This document shows, piece after piece, positions 11,159 to 22,245 of a stretch of DNA of 64,000 nucleotides; position 1 is the stretch's first letter, and each line of letters begins with the position of its first letter. The DNA lies in assembly GCF_028640845.1 (NCBI RefSeq), contig NC_080546.1, positions 33,921,520 through 33,985,519 of the forward strand, written 5' to 3'. The notes beneath the pieces were generated by a model, which ran no database searches, was not told where the DNA came from, and worked only from the letters and a program-made list of their open reading frames with translations. The position numbers and the translations under genes are program-made. This DNA is from Ahaetulla prasina (lineage: Eukaryota; Chordata; Lepidosauria; Squamata; Colubridae).

Positions 11159-11407
11159 TGTTGAGTTTGGCATGTCTCCCTAACGACAAATGACGCAATG
11201 CTCCTGATTGGCTGGTTCGCGGCGCGGGAGTTTTCCTGGTCTCCCATTGGCTGAGCCGTTCTGACAGCCGATATAAAAGGGCTGTCAGCTGCTTTTCAGC
11301 TCCGCTTTTCGTTCCAGGGTTGCCTTGTTAGTTGTGGTTATAAATAAAGCATATTGTTAGAAGCCTGGTCGCCTCAGTCATTAACCCCTTCTATCAAGGT
11401 CAGAACA
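11159..11407 (+). repeat. 3' LTR of the gypsy element
   Basis: It is 249 bp, the same length as the 5' LTR, with the same TGTTGAG and CAGAACA termini, CCAAT boxes, TATA box near 11270 and AATAAA near 11344. Differences from the 5' LTR are substitutions only, about 12 by eye. It is followed directly by the GTAAC duplication. Confidence 0.92.
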
Positions 11408-11412
11408 GTAAC

Positions 11413-11640
11413 AGTGAGCTCTGGGGCTTTGATCATTTGAAGTGGACCTTGACATAGTGAGGGTCATCTACAAGATTGTTTCCGCCCAACTTGTATTTGG
11501 TGTTCTGATTTTTATTACCAATGTGTAGGTCAGAACATTTATTAGTTAAAATTTGGAGTTGCCAATTACGCTACCCGGTTTTTGTTGTCCTGGAAAAAAT
11601 ATATAAAGTACACAAATACTGACAGCCTAAATCATTGGGT
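11413..11640 (-). mobile_element. CR1-like LINE, 5' side of the split RT
   Basis: The reverse strand encodes a segment reading ILTNKCSDLHIGNKNQNTKY, then YKLGGNNLVDDPHYVKVHFK and a stop. This is the palm-to-thumb region (the 'CxxLHIG' block) that precedes the RPILEY block found at 6244-6533. The two halves become contiguous if the gypsy element and one GTAAC copy are removed. The left part of the LINE is missing, so it was already 5'-truncated or decayed. Confidence 0.7.
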
Positions 11641-11670
11641 CAGATTATTTTATACTATTAATAAGATGTA

Positions 11671-12012
11671 CAGATAATCCTGACTTATGACCACAATTTA
11701 GCCCAAAATTTCTGTTGTTAAGTGAGACATTTGTTAAGTGAGTTTTATGACTTTTTTGCCACAGATGTTAAGTGAATCACTGCAGTTGATAAATTAGTAA
11801 TCCGGTTGTTAAGTGAATCTGGCTTCCCCATTGACTTTGCTTGTCAGAAGGTTGCAAAAAAGTAATCACATAGCCTTGGGACACAGCAATGGTCATGAAA
11901 TCAGTTGCCAAGCATCTGAATTTTGATCACTTAATCAAAGGGTTGCTACAAAGGTCATAATTCACATTTTCAGTGCTGTTGTAACTTTGAACAATCACTG
12001 TGAACTGTCAAG
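11671..12012 (+). mobile_element. TIR element of the 'TTAAGTGA' family
   Basis: It begins CAGATAATCCTGACTTATGA after a TA and ends AAGTGACTACCT before TA. The interior is full of GTTAAGTGAATCACTG-type blocks that recur at 22.92, 45.12 and 59.35 kb. No coding capacity is seen. Ends suggest a Tc1/mariner- or piggyBac-like non-autonomous family, but which one is uncertain. Confidence 0.5.
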
Positions 12013-13055
12013 TGACTACCTATATATCTAAGATATTATTAAATAAAATATATGGCAAAGAGTTCCTAAACTCAATTCCCATTATACTTTTTTTTTTTTA
12101 CAAACAGCCAGTTAAAACATGAATAATTACAAGTGGACCAAGAAATAACCAATAGGTTCATGAAATGTGCATTTGGGTTACTTTCCAGATCTGTTTCAAA
12201 TGTACATCATTTATATTCATCATTTATAAGTTTGGACAAACTTATATCGCTAGAGAAAAACTTTGAAGCTTTTTGGATTGCTTACTTTTTGGATTGTACA
12301 GTATGGCTTTTATTTTAGTTTTTAGATTTCTTTTTATAAGCAATATGTGCAGTATCATTTAAAATCATAGCTATACCTTAACTTTTCATCCACACACCAG
12401 CTGGCAAGGAATGAAATACTGATTCTAAGGCTAGCAGACTTATTGCTTTAGAATTGGTGATTTTGTGGCATGTGTATAATAGAATCCCATATTGAGCAGA
12501 ATAAAAAATAGATTTCTTGTATTATATAATACACCATACACCACATTCACAGCTAATTAACATAGAAAGTCCCTTAACAACTTTTCTGCGTTTGAACTTT
12601 TTGAAAAATGTAGCAGTGAAAAAAATAACTTCATTATCACTATGCTGTGATTCTTTACAAAACAATGTTTCAAAAATATTTAATTCCAACTATGCAAAAA
12701 AAAAACTAATTATGAAACATATTAATGTATTATTAAATGTATTATTAAGGTATCCATATGTGCATTCAAATAAGATACCAAATGCTAATGACTGTATGAA
12801 ACTTCTGTTCAGAAATTCAATTCAAAGACAAATTGATTAGATTGCTGAATTAATGGTTGAAAAGAATTGAATTTCTGGATGGAATTAGAAAGTCAAATCA
12901 GATTGTATGATTGGAAGCTTTCAAGTCAACTTGTTATCATTCATCTATAAAAACATATTGGTGAATTTTTTTTGTACTTTACAGTTACAAAAATAAATAT
13001 TTTAAAAGTGCAGAACAAATTTGCCCCCATCATTCTCAAAGATGGACATTTTTTT
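12013..13055. other. AT-rich sequence, nothing recognised
   Basis: No repeat family or credible coding frame was recognised. Short open frames here are low-complexity and lysine/asparagine rich, as chance ORFs in AT-rich DNA usually are. Confidence 0.5.
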
Positions 13056-13059
13056 TCAG

Positions 13060-13325
13060 CTATCCTCACTAATCAAAGCCCCAAAACTACTTTTTCAAGA
13101 GGCAACTAGACTTCTGCTTTTTTTTATTTGAAAACATTTGCTTTTCATCCAAGAAGCTTCTTCAGCTCTTGGATGCTTCTTGGATGAGAAGTGAATGTCT
13201 TCAGCTCTTGGAAGCTTCTTGGAGGAGAAGAGAAATGTCTTCAAAGAAAAACCAGAAAGTCCAGTTGCCTCTTGATAAAGTACATAAGGGACAACCATGA
13301 GCTGGAAGACTGAGAATCTCCATAG
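13060..13325. mobile_element. Foldback (palindromic) repeat
   Basis: The arms TTTTTCAAGAGGCAACTAGA at the left and CAGTTGCCTCTTGATAAAGT at the right are inverted copies, followed inwards by AAGAAGCTTCTTCAGCTCTT and its counterpart. A related foldback at 52185-52443 has the same arms and the same outer tail ending GAGAATCTCCATAG. It has no ORF of note and would depend on another element's transposase. Confidence 0.6.
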
Positions 13326-14449
13326 TCACTAATCAAAGAAAAAGGGAATGTAGATAGAATTGTGATGAGAAAGTTCAGCATTATTTTTCATAATAGTTTC
13401 AATAAAGATTGCTGTCTTCTCAGGACCTTGGAATACCTGATCTGTGATAGGATTCTACCAACATTGTTTTCCATGGGCTTCATGTGTTCTATTATCTATG
13501 TTTCTTACTTCTCCATTACATAACTTAGACTAAAATGTGTTTGTCTTTTTTCTTCGTTCCTTGTACTTACTTTATTATGTGCCTGCCAAACCAGTCTGAA
13601 TTGGCTGTTAGCGCAACTATTTATTTTCTTTTAGCATTGGCATCCTATTGGCCCTTGACATATGCTAAGTGTCTCATGCTTGTTTAATCTTTGGATGAAG
13701 CATATGTAGGTTTTCAAAACAATGAATTTACTACTATGGATGTATGCAGTGCACTCTGGCTGGTATATTGTGCCTACAGCACATCTTTCTGTCAGATGAC
13801 TAATACTTGCATTATCGTATTTGTCAGATAAAGCCTTGTAGGAAAAAAAACAAGTAATCCTTATTATACACATAATTTACAGAAGAAAAAGATTCTTGGT
13901 GATCTATAGTTATTAACTCAGAACTGAAATATTCCACTCTGAATCTCTATTTATTTTAACCTTATGTATTTGGGGTTTTCTGCCTTCCAAGTTCTACCCA
14001 ATATTTACTTGACAGTTATATCATTCATATTTTCCAAAAGTAATATGTTCCAAAGAATGGTCATGTTTATTTTAAATGTTTGTTACTTGGAGTTCCATAG
14101 TCATAGCTAGAAATACATTCATAACTGCACAAGAGGGTTTGAAATACATCTATGTCTATCTTGCATAAATTAATGTGAATTATTATTGTGAACAATGCTA
14201 ACCCTGTCTCTCTATCTCTCTCTATCGCCCTGCCTCCCTAGAAATATGGTTAGAATATCCAACATGTTCAACAAAGCACATGTGTTACTACCAGTATTAT
14301 TTTCTAAAAGATGGCTGCCTTGTTTTTCATTGTTTCAGAGCTTCATTCGAGCTAAAACATCTGAATAAATAAAAGTGTATCTCAGTAATGGTTGAGAGTT
14401 TAGAAAAACCAAATACGTTACATATTTTTTTCTTTTCTATTATATATAT
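13326..14449. other. AT-rich sequence, nothing recognised
   Basis: Unique-looking sequence with a short TCTC-rich run near 14208-14230. No gene was found. Confidence 0.5.
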
Positions 14450-14593
14450 CAGAGGTCTTCAGACTTGGCAGCTTTAAGACTTGTGGACTTCAACTCCCAG
14501 AATTCTCCAGCCAGCTATGGAGCTCCAGCTGGCTGGAAAATTTTGGGAGTTGAAGTCCACAAGTCTTAAAGCTGCCAAGTTTGAAGATCACTG
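14450..14593. mobile_element. hAT-like palindromic element
   Basis: The ends CAGAGGTCTTCAGACTTGGC and its inverted counterpart AAGTTTGAAGATCACTG bracket long arms (GACTTGTGGACTTCAACTCC on the left). The element is flanked by ATATATAT on both sides (14442-14449 and 14594-14601), an 8-bp duplication that is low in complexity. The whole 144 bp could fold into a single hairpin. Confidence 0.75.
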
Positions 14594-15664
14594 ATATATA
14601 TCTTACATGGCTGAGTCTTCTGAGAAATTACAAAGGCTACAAATACAACACTGAATCCCTTCTTTTGATATTTTCATCTCCTGTCAATTATTGTATTGAG
14701 TTTTGATGTAAAAAAAACCCTGCCCAAACAAAAACATTCTTTTAATAATGCTTATCCCTACTATTACAAAAATAACCTGGCTATTTCCAGCAAATGTAAA
14801 ATCCATTTTCACTGTCTGTATATCTGGATCATTCATTTTCTTCCTATAAAACTGCAGTTAACCTGTAATGAGATTCTTTTTTTCAAAAAGAAGGAAGTAG
14901 AAAGTCACAAAAAGAAAAAGAGGAAGAGGGGAAAAAAACTCAGAACAAATAAAACAAATTAGGAGTTTATACCATGGCAGCTTAATATTTAATCAAAAAA
15001 TTCTGACACAAACCAGTGCACAGAGAATGGGGAATTGAAAGCATTGCTTGAAGGTGGCATTCATTTTTATAGACATTGATCAAAGCTGTGCATGAAACAC
15101 TGAGAAACATTGTGAGTGCTGTTGTTAGGCTTATTGTTGACAAATCAGGATTCTATGACTATTGTGTTGTTTCTTTAACAAGGAAGCATAGTTGAGCCAT
15201 GATCTGAAATTCTCCTGGACTAATGGTTCCTACTAAAGCGGCAACTGAAGTTAATGTACGGAAGTACATTTTCCAACTTTGACCTTGACCAATTATCATC
15301 TTACCTGGTATAGGAGGAACTAGCTAGGTACTAACTAGCTAGAGAACCTGATTTGTACTCTTGTCATCATGACACCCAACCATCAGGATATTCTTGAAAG
15401 AAAATGTTGCTGATACACCTTTTTTGAGAAATTTAGGGAACAGTCTGTCCCACTGACCTCTGCCACTGACCTCTGTCTTCACCCTACCTATAAATAGTGA
15501 TAACTGAAGATGGAATTTCTAGAAGGTTTTTCTTTTGTTTATGGATCTCACCAGGGCAAGGTTGTGGGGTGCTATTGCTTCCAACTATAGATGGTTTAAA
15601 TAATTTATTTCAATTTTTAATGCTGCATTTGCCTGAGGAGTAGGAGGCAGAGAGGTTATATAAA
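14594..15664. other. AT-rich sequence, nothing recognised
   Basis: Contains a lysine-rich chance frame and a tandem CTCTGCCACTGACCTCTG-like duplication near 15455. No gene or repeat family was identified. Confidence 0.5.
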
Positions 15665-17020
15665 GGAAAAAAAACAGATCCAGGAAACTACAGACCTATC
15701 AGTCTGACCTCAATACCGGGGAAGATTCTGGAAAAGATAATCAAGCAACGAATCACCGAACACCTAGAAGCAAACAAAGTAATAACCAAAAGACAACATG
15801 GGTTTGTCAAAAACAGATCATGCCAGACTAATCTTATCGCATTCTTTGACAAAATGACAAAATTAGTAGACCAGAGGAATGCTGTCGATATAATTTACTT
15901 GGACTTCAGTAAAGCATTTGATAAAGTAGACCATAACCTACTACTAGATAAAGTAGAAAAATGTGGGTTAGACAGCACCACCACCAGATGGATTCGTAAC
16001 TGGCTGACCAACCGCACTCAACGTGTAGTCCTCAACGGAACTACATCCACATGGAGGGAAGTATGCAGTGGAGTACCCCAAGGCTCTGTTTTAGGCCCAG
16101 TACTCTTCAACATCTTCAACAATGACTTGGACGAGGGGATAGATGGGGAACTCATCAAATTTGCAGATGACACCAAGCTGGCAGGAATAGCCAACACTCC
16201 AGAAGATAGGCTCAAGTTACAGAAAGATCTTGACAGACTTGAACATTGGGCGCTATCTAACAAAATGAAATTCAACAGTGAAAAAAGTAAGGTTCTACAT
16301 TTAGGCCAAAAAAACAAAATGCACCAGTACCGTATATGTGGTACCTTGCTCAATAGTAGTACCTGTGAGAGGGATCTTGGAGTCCTAGTGGATAACCATT
16401 TAGATATGAGCCAGCAGCGTTCAGCAGCTGTTAAAAAAGCCAACACAGTTCTGGGCTGCATAAACAGAGGGATAGAATCAAGATCACGTGAAGTATTAGT
16501 ACCACTTTATAATGCCTTGGTAAGGCCACACTTGGAATATTGCATCCAGTTTTGGTCGCCATGATGAAAAAAAGATGTTGAGACTCTAGAAAGAGTGCAG
16601 AGAAGAGCAACAAAGATGATTAGGGGACTGGAGGATAAAACATATGAAGAACGGTTGCAGGAACTGGGTATGTCTAGTTTAACAAAAAGAAGGACTAGGG
16701 GAGACATGATAGCTGTGTTCCAATATCTCAGGGGCTGCCACAAAGAAAAGGGAGTCGGGCTGTTCTCCAAAGCACCTGAGGGTAGAACAAGAAGCAATGG
16801 GTGGAAACTGATCAAAGAAAGAAGCAACTTAGAACTAAGGAGAAATTTCCTGACAGTTAGAACAATTAATAAGTGGAACGACTTGCCTTCAGAAGTTGTG
16901 AATGCTCCAACACTGGAAATTTTTAAGAAAATGTTGGATAACCATCTGACTGAGATGGTGTAGGGTTTCCTGCCTGGGCAGGGGGTTGGACTAGAAGGCC
17001 TCCAAGGTCCCTTCCAACTC
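15665..17020 (+). mobile_element. CR1 LINE, 5'-truncated, with 3' UTR
   Basis: This copy starts within the RT fingers and runs through the C-terminus to a short 3' UTR with the CR1 hallmark GGGTTTCCTGCCTGGGCAGG, GGTTGGACTAGAAGGCCTCC and CTTCCAACTCTG. The end grades into a pentanucleotide array instead of the short CR1 8-mer tail. Its 5' truncation is typical of target-primed reverse transcription. Confidence 0.9.
15676..16963 (+). pseudogene. CR1 ORF2 reverse transcriptase domain and C-terminus
   Basis: RT blocks in order: NYRPISLTSI, GFVKNRSCQTNLIAFFD, IIYLDFSKAFDKVDHNLLLD, GVPQGSVLGPVLFNIF, the catalytic LIKFADDTKLAG (FADD codons at 16160-16171, both Asp kept), KVLHLG, DLGVLVD and LVRPHLEYCIQFW. 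A break at about 16560 (TGATGAAAAAAA) shifts the frame to QRRATKMIRGLE... and the terminal NHLTEMV at 16963. The AP endonuclease and ORF1 are absent. The RT would copy CR1 RNA at nicked DNA, but this copy is a fossil. Confidence 0.9.
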
Positions 17021-17138
17021 TGATGTTATGTTATGTTATGTTATGTTATGTTATGTTATGTTATGTTATGTTATGTTATGTTATGTTATGTTATGTTATG
17101 TTATGTTATGTTATGTTATGTTATGTTATGTTATGTTA
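17021..17138 (+). repeat. (TTATG)n microsatellite at the CR1 3' end
   Basis: About 23 near-perfect copies of the pentamer directly continue the CR1 3' UTR after CAACTCTG. The array translates as a repeating MLCYV string, which is not a gene. Confidence 0.97.
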
Positions 17139-19108
17139 AATGTGTGCCTATACCTTGGGTCCCAAATAACAAGAGTTAACAACAGTTATTCTTTTTCCCC
17201 CCACAGAGTGTAATCTCAATTAGCTAAAAGCCATTTATCCTGGATTCAGCTATTATTTTTGGACTGTGACTTTCAGCGTGTCATTCAAACCTGAGGAATG
17301 GAATAGAAAAAATATATAAGGGAAATTCATAATAATTTAATTTCACTGCACTACATAATATATGGCATTCACAATATGAAAGTTATATAACAGTCCAATA
17401 AGAAAAGTTGTGATTTCATATTTATTTTTAAATTTCTTGTATCAATATATGCATTTATATTCTTTTTCTTTTTTCACAATTCCACCATACATGGTAAAAT
17501 GTGATTTCATGTTTTTCATATTTTCAAAATTGACTAGTACTATTTTTATTCATCTTAGATAATTTGACTTGTGTCATATACCATTACCAATGATATATCG
17601 TTTTATAAAATTACCTCTTAAGTTATAAGATTCAAAAATATGTGTAGGGTATGGCAATGCTGAAAATAATTGATGCTTGTTCAGTTAAATTTTTCAACAG
17701 AATTAAGTTAATGCAATTCTGTATTTTCTAGTCTGAAATGAATTCCTCTTAGTTTAGTGGCTATTTCACTCAAGTAATAGCAGCCTTAGAGAAGCACATT
17801 TAATTACTCATGCAATGCCTTACTAAAACTACTAGTCTTAAAATAAACCAATGTTTGCAAGGAGTCAAAATATTTTGCTAGTGCTGGCATTGGAATTTTC
17901 TTCAAGATCTTTGAAAATCTGTAGTAGAATATGTATGAAAATGTTTTGTTAGAACTGGGTGTCAGAAGCAAATGCGGAACTAGATCAATTAGATTTGGGA
18001 TAAAATGAATTGGCTTTGGGATTCTTTTTATCAAATTGGAAAAGAAGAAAAAAGACTGTTGTAGGTCTCTGCTAATATATTATTTTCTCAACCAAGATAG
18101 CTGCACTCCAGTCAAATAATACAGTTGATGCAAAGATTTGTTCTCCCAAATCATACAGTTCAATTTTATATTCTGTTATCTCTTGCAGTGAGGGAATCAA
18201 AAACAGAAAAGACAAAGAGAGCCAACAATTTTTTGCTATTACCTAACTAACCCTTGAATTGTAGTTTGATTATATTGGATTGTCTATAGGGAGTACTGAC
18301 CTTGCAGCATTTTATATGCTTTTGCTTGAGTAGACTGTGGAAAATGCTTAGTTCTGAAAACCAAGCAAATCAATAGATAGTTGGGTTTTTTAAAAAGAAG
18401 AGCAGCAAACAAATTGCATGAGAAATAGGTCATTCCATCAAGTACTTTTAACATTTTCAACTGAAGGTTTATGAAGCCATCGCTAGCATTCATTTAGTCT
18501 GGTGAAGCATGATGTAGCCAGGAAGAAACAACTTCTACCCTAATGGAGTTGACACTCTGGTGGACAACTAGGACTCCAGGCATCCCACTCTAGTGGCCAT
18601 GCTGTTTGGACATCAAAGATTTCAATGACCTTTGGAGGAGAAAATCTCCAATTCTCTGATTTTGTTTTATGTCAATATTATATTCAGTTCTCCACAGATA
18701 TCCTACATTTTTATTAACTATGGTGGATAATGAAGCTATAATATTAAGTTATTCCTAAATATCTAAATATCCTTTCTTAGTATCCTTTTACCCAGTTATG
18801 AGACAATGGCAATTAAATGTAAAATGTTTGCACCTAAAGCCTTCTGCTTTCTTAACTGAATTTATTTCTGGCAGGTTAGGCTACACAATTCAATTCTATT
18901 TCAAAAGAATATGTAGAGCTATTTGCAATATTTAGATATGAAGAAAATTGCAAATGGAAAAATGCAATGTATTACACAGCTTAAGTATCAGATTCCATAT
19001 AGTTGCAACGCTGCACTGAAGAATATATTTTGTGCATATATTCGAAATATATCGTATCACAGAACAAGTGTCAGACACATTACACAGGATAATATACCTT
19101 TATAGAAT
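17139..19108. other. AT-rich sequence, nothing recognised
   Basis: About 2 kb with no identified gene or repeat family. Confidence 0.5.
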
Positions 19109-19300
19109 GTAAAGGGGCGTGCATAAGAGCACAATAGTGCCTACCGTTCCTGTCCTATTGTTTCCTTCATTATATCAAATTAATATTATTGATGCATATT
19201 TTTACTTATATATTTTCTTCAATACATGTTGTTTTATCTATGACAATTGTTTGTGTATACTGTTGTGACAAAATAAAATAAATAAATAAATAAATAAAAT
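19109..19300 (+). mobile_element. CR1-like LINE 3' tail
   Basis: AAGGGGCGTGCATAAGAGCA is followed by GCCTACCGTTCCTGTCCTAT and an AT-rich stretch ending TGTTGTGACAAAATAAAAT and (AAAT)n. The same tail family is at 21538, 51892 and, as its complement, 5835. Non-coding. Confidence 0.75.
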
Positions 19301-19644
19301 GTATAAGGTGTGAAAGAAAAATATTATATATTTTATATTTGGCTGCATAAATATATATAGATATAGGAAATGTAAAAGCCAGTAAAAAGATTTAGAATAT
19401 AGAATTTAAAAATGAGATTTCCAGCTAGATTCTTTTCTACTCTATGCCAAATGCAGGCCTGAACCTGCAAAGTATGTTCTCTACCACCAAGTTACAGATC
19501 TTACCCAAGGTTTCCTTCAACCTGGTAACTACAGAACATATGTCTAAAATAAAATGTAAAACATTCTGTTCTTTAAGGATTATTCCATATAATGGTTTGC
19601 CATTCTGCTTATCCATTTATTCTACTTTGTCTTCTAATTATGAA

Positions 19645-20252
19645 AAAATAGAATAGAATTTTTTATTGGCCAAGTGTGATTGGACACACAAGGAATTTGT
19701 CTTAGTACATATGCTCTCAGTGTACATAAAAGAAAAGATACGTTCATCAAGGTACAACATATACAACACAAATGATGGTCAATATATCAATATAAATCAT
19801 AAGGATTGCCAGCAACAAAGTTACAGTCATACAGTCATAAGTGGAAAGAGATTGGTGATGGGAACGATGAGAAGATTAATAGTAGTGCAGATTTAGTAAA
19901 TAGTTTGACAGTGTTGAGGGAATTATTTGTTTAGCAGAGTGATGGCCTTCGGGGAAAAAACTGTTCTTGTGTCTTGTTGTTCTGGTGTGCAGTGCTCTAT
20001 AGCGTTGTTTTGAGTGTAGGAGTTGAAATAGCTTATGTCCTGGATGTGCGGGATCTGTAAATATTTTCACGGCCCTCTTCTTGATTCGTACAGTATACAG
20101 GTCCTCAATGGAAGGCAGGTTGGTAACAATTATTTTTTCTGCAGTTCTAATTATCCTCTGAAGTCTGTGTTTTTCTTGTTGGATTGCAGAACCGAACCAG
20201 ACAGTTATAGAGGTGCAAATGACAGACTCAATAATTCCTCTGTAGAACATAA
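19645..20252 (-). mobile_element. Rex1/Babar LINE, 5'-truncated 3' fragment
   Basis: The minus strand starts within the RT C-terminus (FYRGIIESVICTSITVWFGS) and includes RLQRIIRTAEKII, LPSIEDLY and HPGHKLFQLL, matching the Rex1 element at 61.9-64 kb. The 3' UTR ends in ATTCTATTCTATT, an AATAG-type tail. Roughly 110 codons remain before the break (SFFP). Confidence 0.85.
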
Positions 20253-20776
20253 ATTTATATTGATTTTTTAATGAGCAATTATAGTAAATTTTATTTTTAA
20301 TTAGAAAGAAAAGCACGCTTTACCTAGTGGTCAAAACTATAATAAGTAAAAATCCTGGTGCAACCTTTGAACTACTCTCTTCATCCACCACAATTGCCAA
20401 CTTTCTTCTGCTATGTACACGTCTGCCTGTCCTCCACTCTTTCTTTTACTTTTCCAACTGTCCACTTCTCCTATCTATCCACCTTTGCCACAGTCTGCTG
20501 CTCCCCATGCACCCACTACATATAATTACTGTGTCTCTTTGCTGCCTGCCTATCCAGTATCATATCTATCTTTTTTGTTAAGGGCTATAGATACCAGCTC
20601 CAGAATCCAACTCAGCTTCTCTCTTTCTTGTTCTCTATCCTAGTATCTACCTCTCCCTAGATAAGAGACAGCCTTTCTCTGTCAGTTATTATTGTTTTAG
20701 TTGTTGCTGTTGCACCACTATTATTTTTTCTATTATGCCACAAGCAGGAAACGGGACAGGTTTCATAGTGTGCAGA

Positions 20777-20813
<37 letters not shown>

Positions 20814-21537
20814 TGTTACCCTTATTAGAATAATCCAAGTTTGAGTGTTCACGTAATGATAAAATTCACTGACTGACTTTGGGCCAATCACTCCCTCTGA
20901 ACCCACAGGTTTGTTATTGTCAGAACAAAATGAGGGAGTCCATATAATACTCCATTAGTGCAATGCAGAAAAATCTCTTTTTTAGAAAGTTCAAACATAG
21001 TAATCCTAGAATGGCCTTTGCTTATTTCTCTTATAGCCAGCAGCTTCTTCAAATACCACAAATTATATTCAGCACTGTAAGTCATACTGTATACATGTTG
21101 ACATAATTTGTATGACAAATATCTTTAGATGTTACTCATAAACATGAAAAGGATAAATAGTGAGTCATTAAATATGGTTTTTACTTCCTCTGTGATCTCC
21201 ACACCAAGTGAAATTTTATGTTCTTTTTACAAATGTTTAACTTGAAATATAAAAGATAATTTCAAACTTGGGACTCTGATGGCCTGTAATTTCCTTGGGA
21301 TAATTCTGAAACTATTTCTGAACTAGAATAATTAATTAGAGTAATTAATTATTTCAGTAGAATTAGATTATCGTGTTATTACATAATAATGTAATAACAA
21401 TGTGAATCTAATATGTTTTCATAAGGAAATATATTTGAGCTGTTTTGTATTACAAAAATTATACAATGTATAGGCCTACTAATATAAAATGACCCCACCC
21501 CATTCCTTGACCTCACCCCATTTCTAAGAGGTCTATA
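20253..21537. other. Mostly unrecognised sequence with minor repeats
   Basis: Contains a (GT)n tract at 20779-20809. A short stretch near 20860-20905 (ACTGACTTTGGGCCAATCAC) resembles the middle of the tRNA-derived SINE at 48.83 kb. Nothing else was recognised. Confidence 0.45.
20779..20809 (+). repeat. (GT)n microsatellite
   Basis: About 15 uninterrupted GT units. Confidence 0.95.
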
Positions 21538-21642
21538 AGGGGCGTGCATAAGAGCACAAATGTGCCTACCGTTCCTGTCCTATTGTTTCCTTTCATTATA
21601 TCCAATTAATATAGTTATTACATACTTATGCTCATATATATG

Positions 21643-21644
<2 letters not shown>

Positions 21645-21689
<45 letters not shown>
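21645..21689 (+). repeat. (TA)n array, left of Penelope
   Basis: About 20 TA units grow out of the LINE tail motif GCTTATATA. Confidence 0.95.
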
Positions 21690-21692
<3 letters not shown>

Positions 21693-22084
21693 GCAGACTG
21701 ACACCCACTACGAAGATGTAGCACGACCACGAACACGAAGCCAAACAGCAGCAGTGCAGCTCACCAGCTCAAATCCCCCTGCAACTCAGACTAATCTGAG
21801 CACAACCAAGCCCCCACCCAAACAGGACACACCCCCATCCAATCAGAGCACAACCCCCCCCCCATCCAATCAGAGCACAGCCAAGCTCCCACCCAATCAG
21901 TTCAAACCCCCACTAGCAGTTAAAAAGGAAGAAACAGTTGCAATCACACATTGCTCCCAGAAGCACGGCTGAAGCCTGAAGATGATTTAATGAGACTTGA
22001 AACGTCGCCAAGACACTTCCAATTTTATGTGGAGAAAACCCAAATAACCAAAGACCTACATACAAACACCCGCAAACCACAGAA

Positions 22085-22087
<3 letters not shown>
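21690..22087 (+). mobile_element. Penelope-like element, 3' fragment
   Basis: Matches the 3' region of the Penelope element at 40.5-42.4 kb: CAGCAGACTGACACCCA, the repeated CCAATCAGAGCACA stretches, GCAGTTAAAAAGGAAGAAAC, CGTCGCCAAGACACTTCCAA and CCAAAGACCTACATACAAAC. No RT or GIY-YIG domain is included. Confidence 0.85.

Positions 22088-22170
<83 letters not shown>
22088..22170 (+). repeat. (TA)n array, right of Penelope
   Basis: About 41 TA units between the Penelope end (CAGAAAACA) and the resumed LINE tail (CTTATATATTATATAG). Confidence 0.97.
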
Positions 22171-22171
<1 letters not shown>

Positions 22172-22245
22172 TTATATATTATATAGTTACTTTCATGCTT
22201 ATGCTTATATATACTGTTGTGACAAAAATAAATTAATAAAATAAA

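Larger units (their letters stand above)
6534..11407 (+). mobile_element. Complete Ty3/gypsy LTR retrotransposon, decayed
   Basis: A 4874-bp element has two 249-bp LTRs, gag and pol remnants in the order protease, RT, RNase H, integrase, and a flawless 5-bp target duplication GTAAC (6529-6533 and 11408-11412). By eye the LTRs differ at about 12 of 249 positions (near 5%), so the insertion is not recent. The coding region has several frameshifts plus an L2 insertion at 8815-9028, so it is dead as an autonomous unit. There is no envelope-like ORF; the stretch after integrase holds only a short basic tail and a purine-rich tract. It inserted into the RT gene of an older CR1-like LINE in the opposite orientation. 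Confidence 0.92.
21538..22245 (+). mobile_element. CR1-like LINE 3' tail, split by Penelope
   Basis: The left part (21538-21644) starts AGGGGCGTGCATAAGAGCAC; the right part (22171-22245) ends CTGTTGTGACAAAAATAAAT and (AAAT)n. Together they rebuild the same tail family seen at 19109. Between them lie (TA)n, a Penelope fragment and (TA)n. Confidence 0.7.

Noticed and set aside
10620..11247. Envelope-like or extra ORF after gypsy integrase
   Set aside because: Frames there overlap on both strands, show no signal peptide or transmembrane pattern, and one contains the integrase C-terminal module. The element is a plain Ty3/gypsy.
16018..16461. 147-codon minus-strand frame across CR1
   Set aside because: It is the antisense of the CR1 RT, whose motifs lie on the plus strand.
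17028..17213. Open frame coding a repeating MLCYV peptide
   Set aside because: It is a translation of the (TTATG)n microsatellite, not a gene.
21628..22244. Open frames with long alternating Tyr/Ile runs
   Set aside because: They are translations of (TA)n arrays joined to Penelope 3' sequence.
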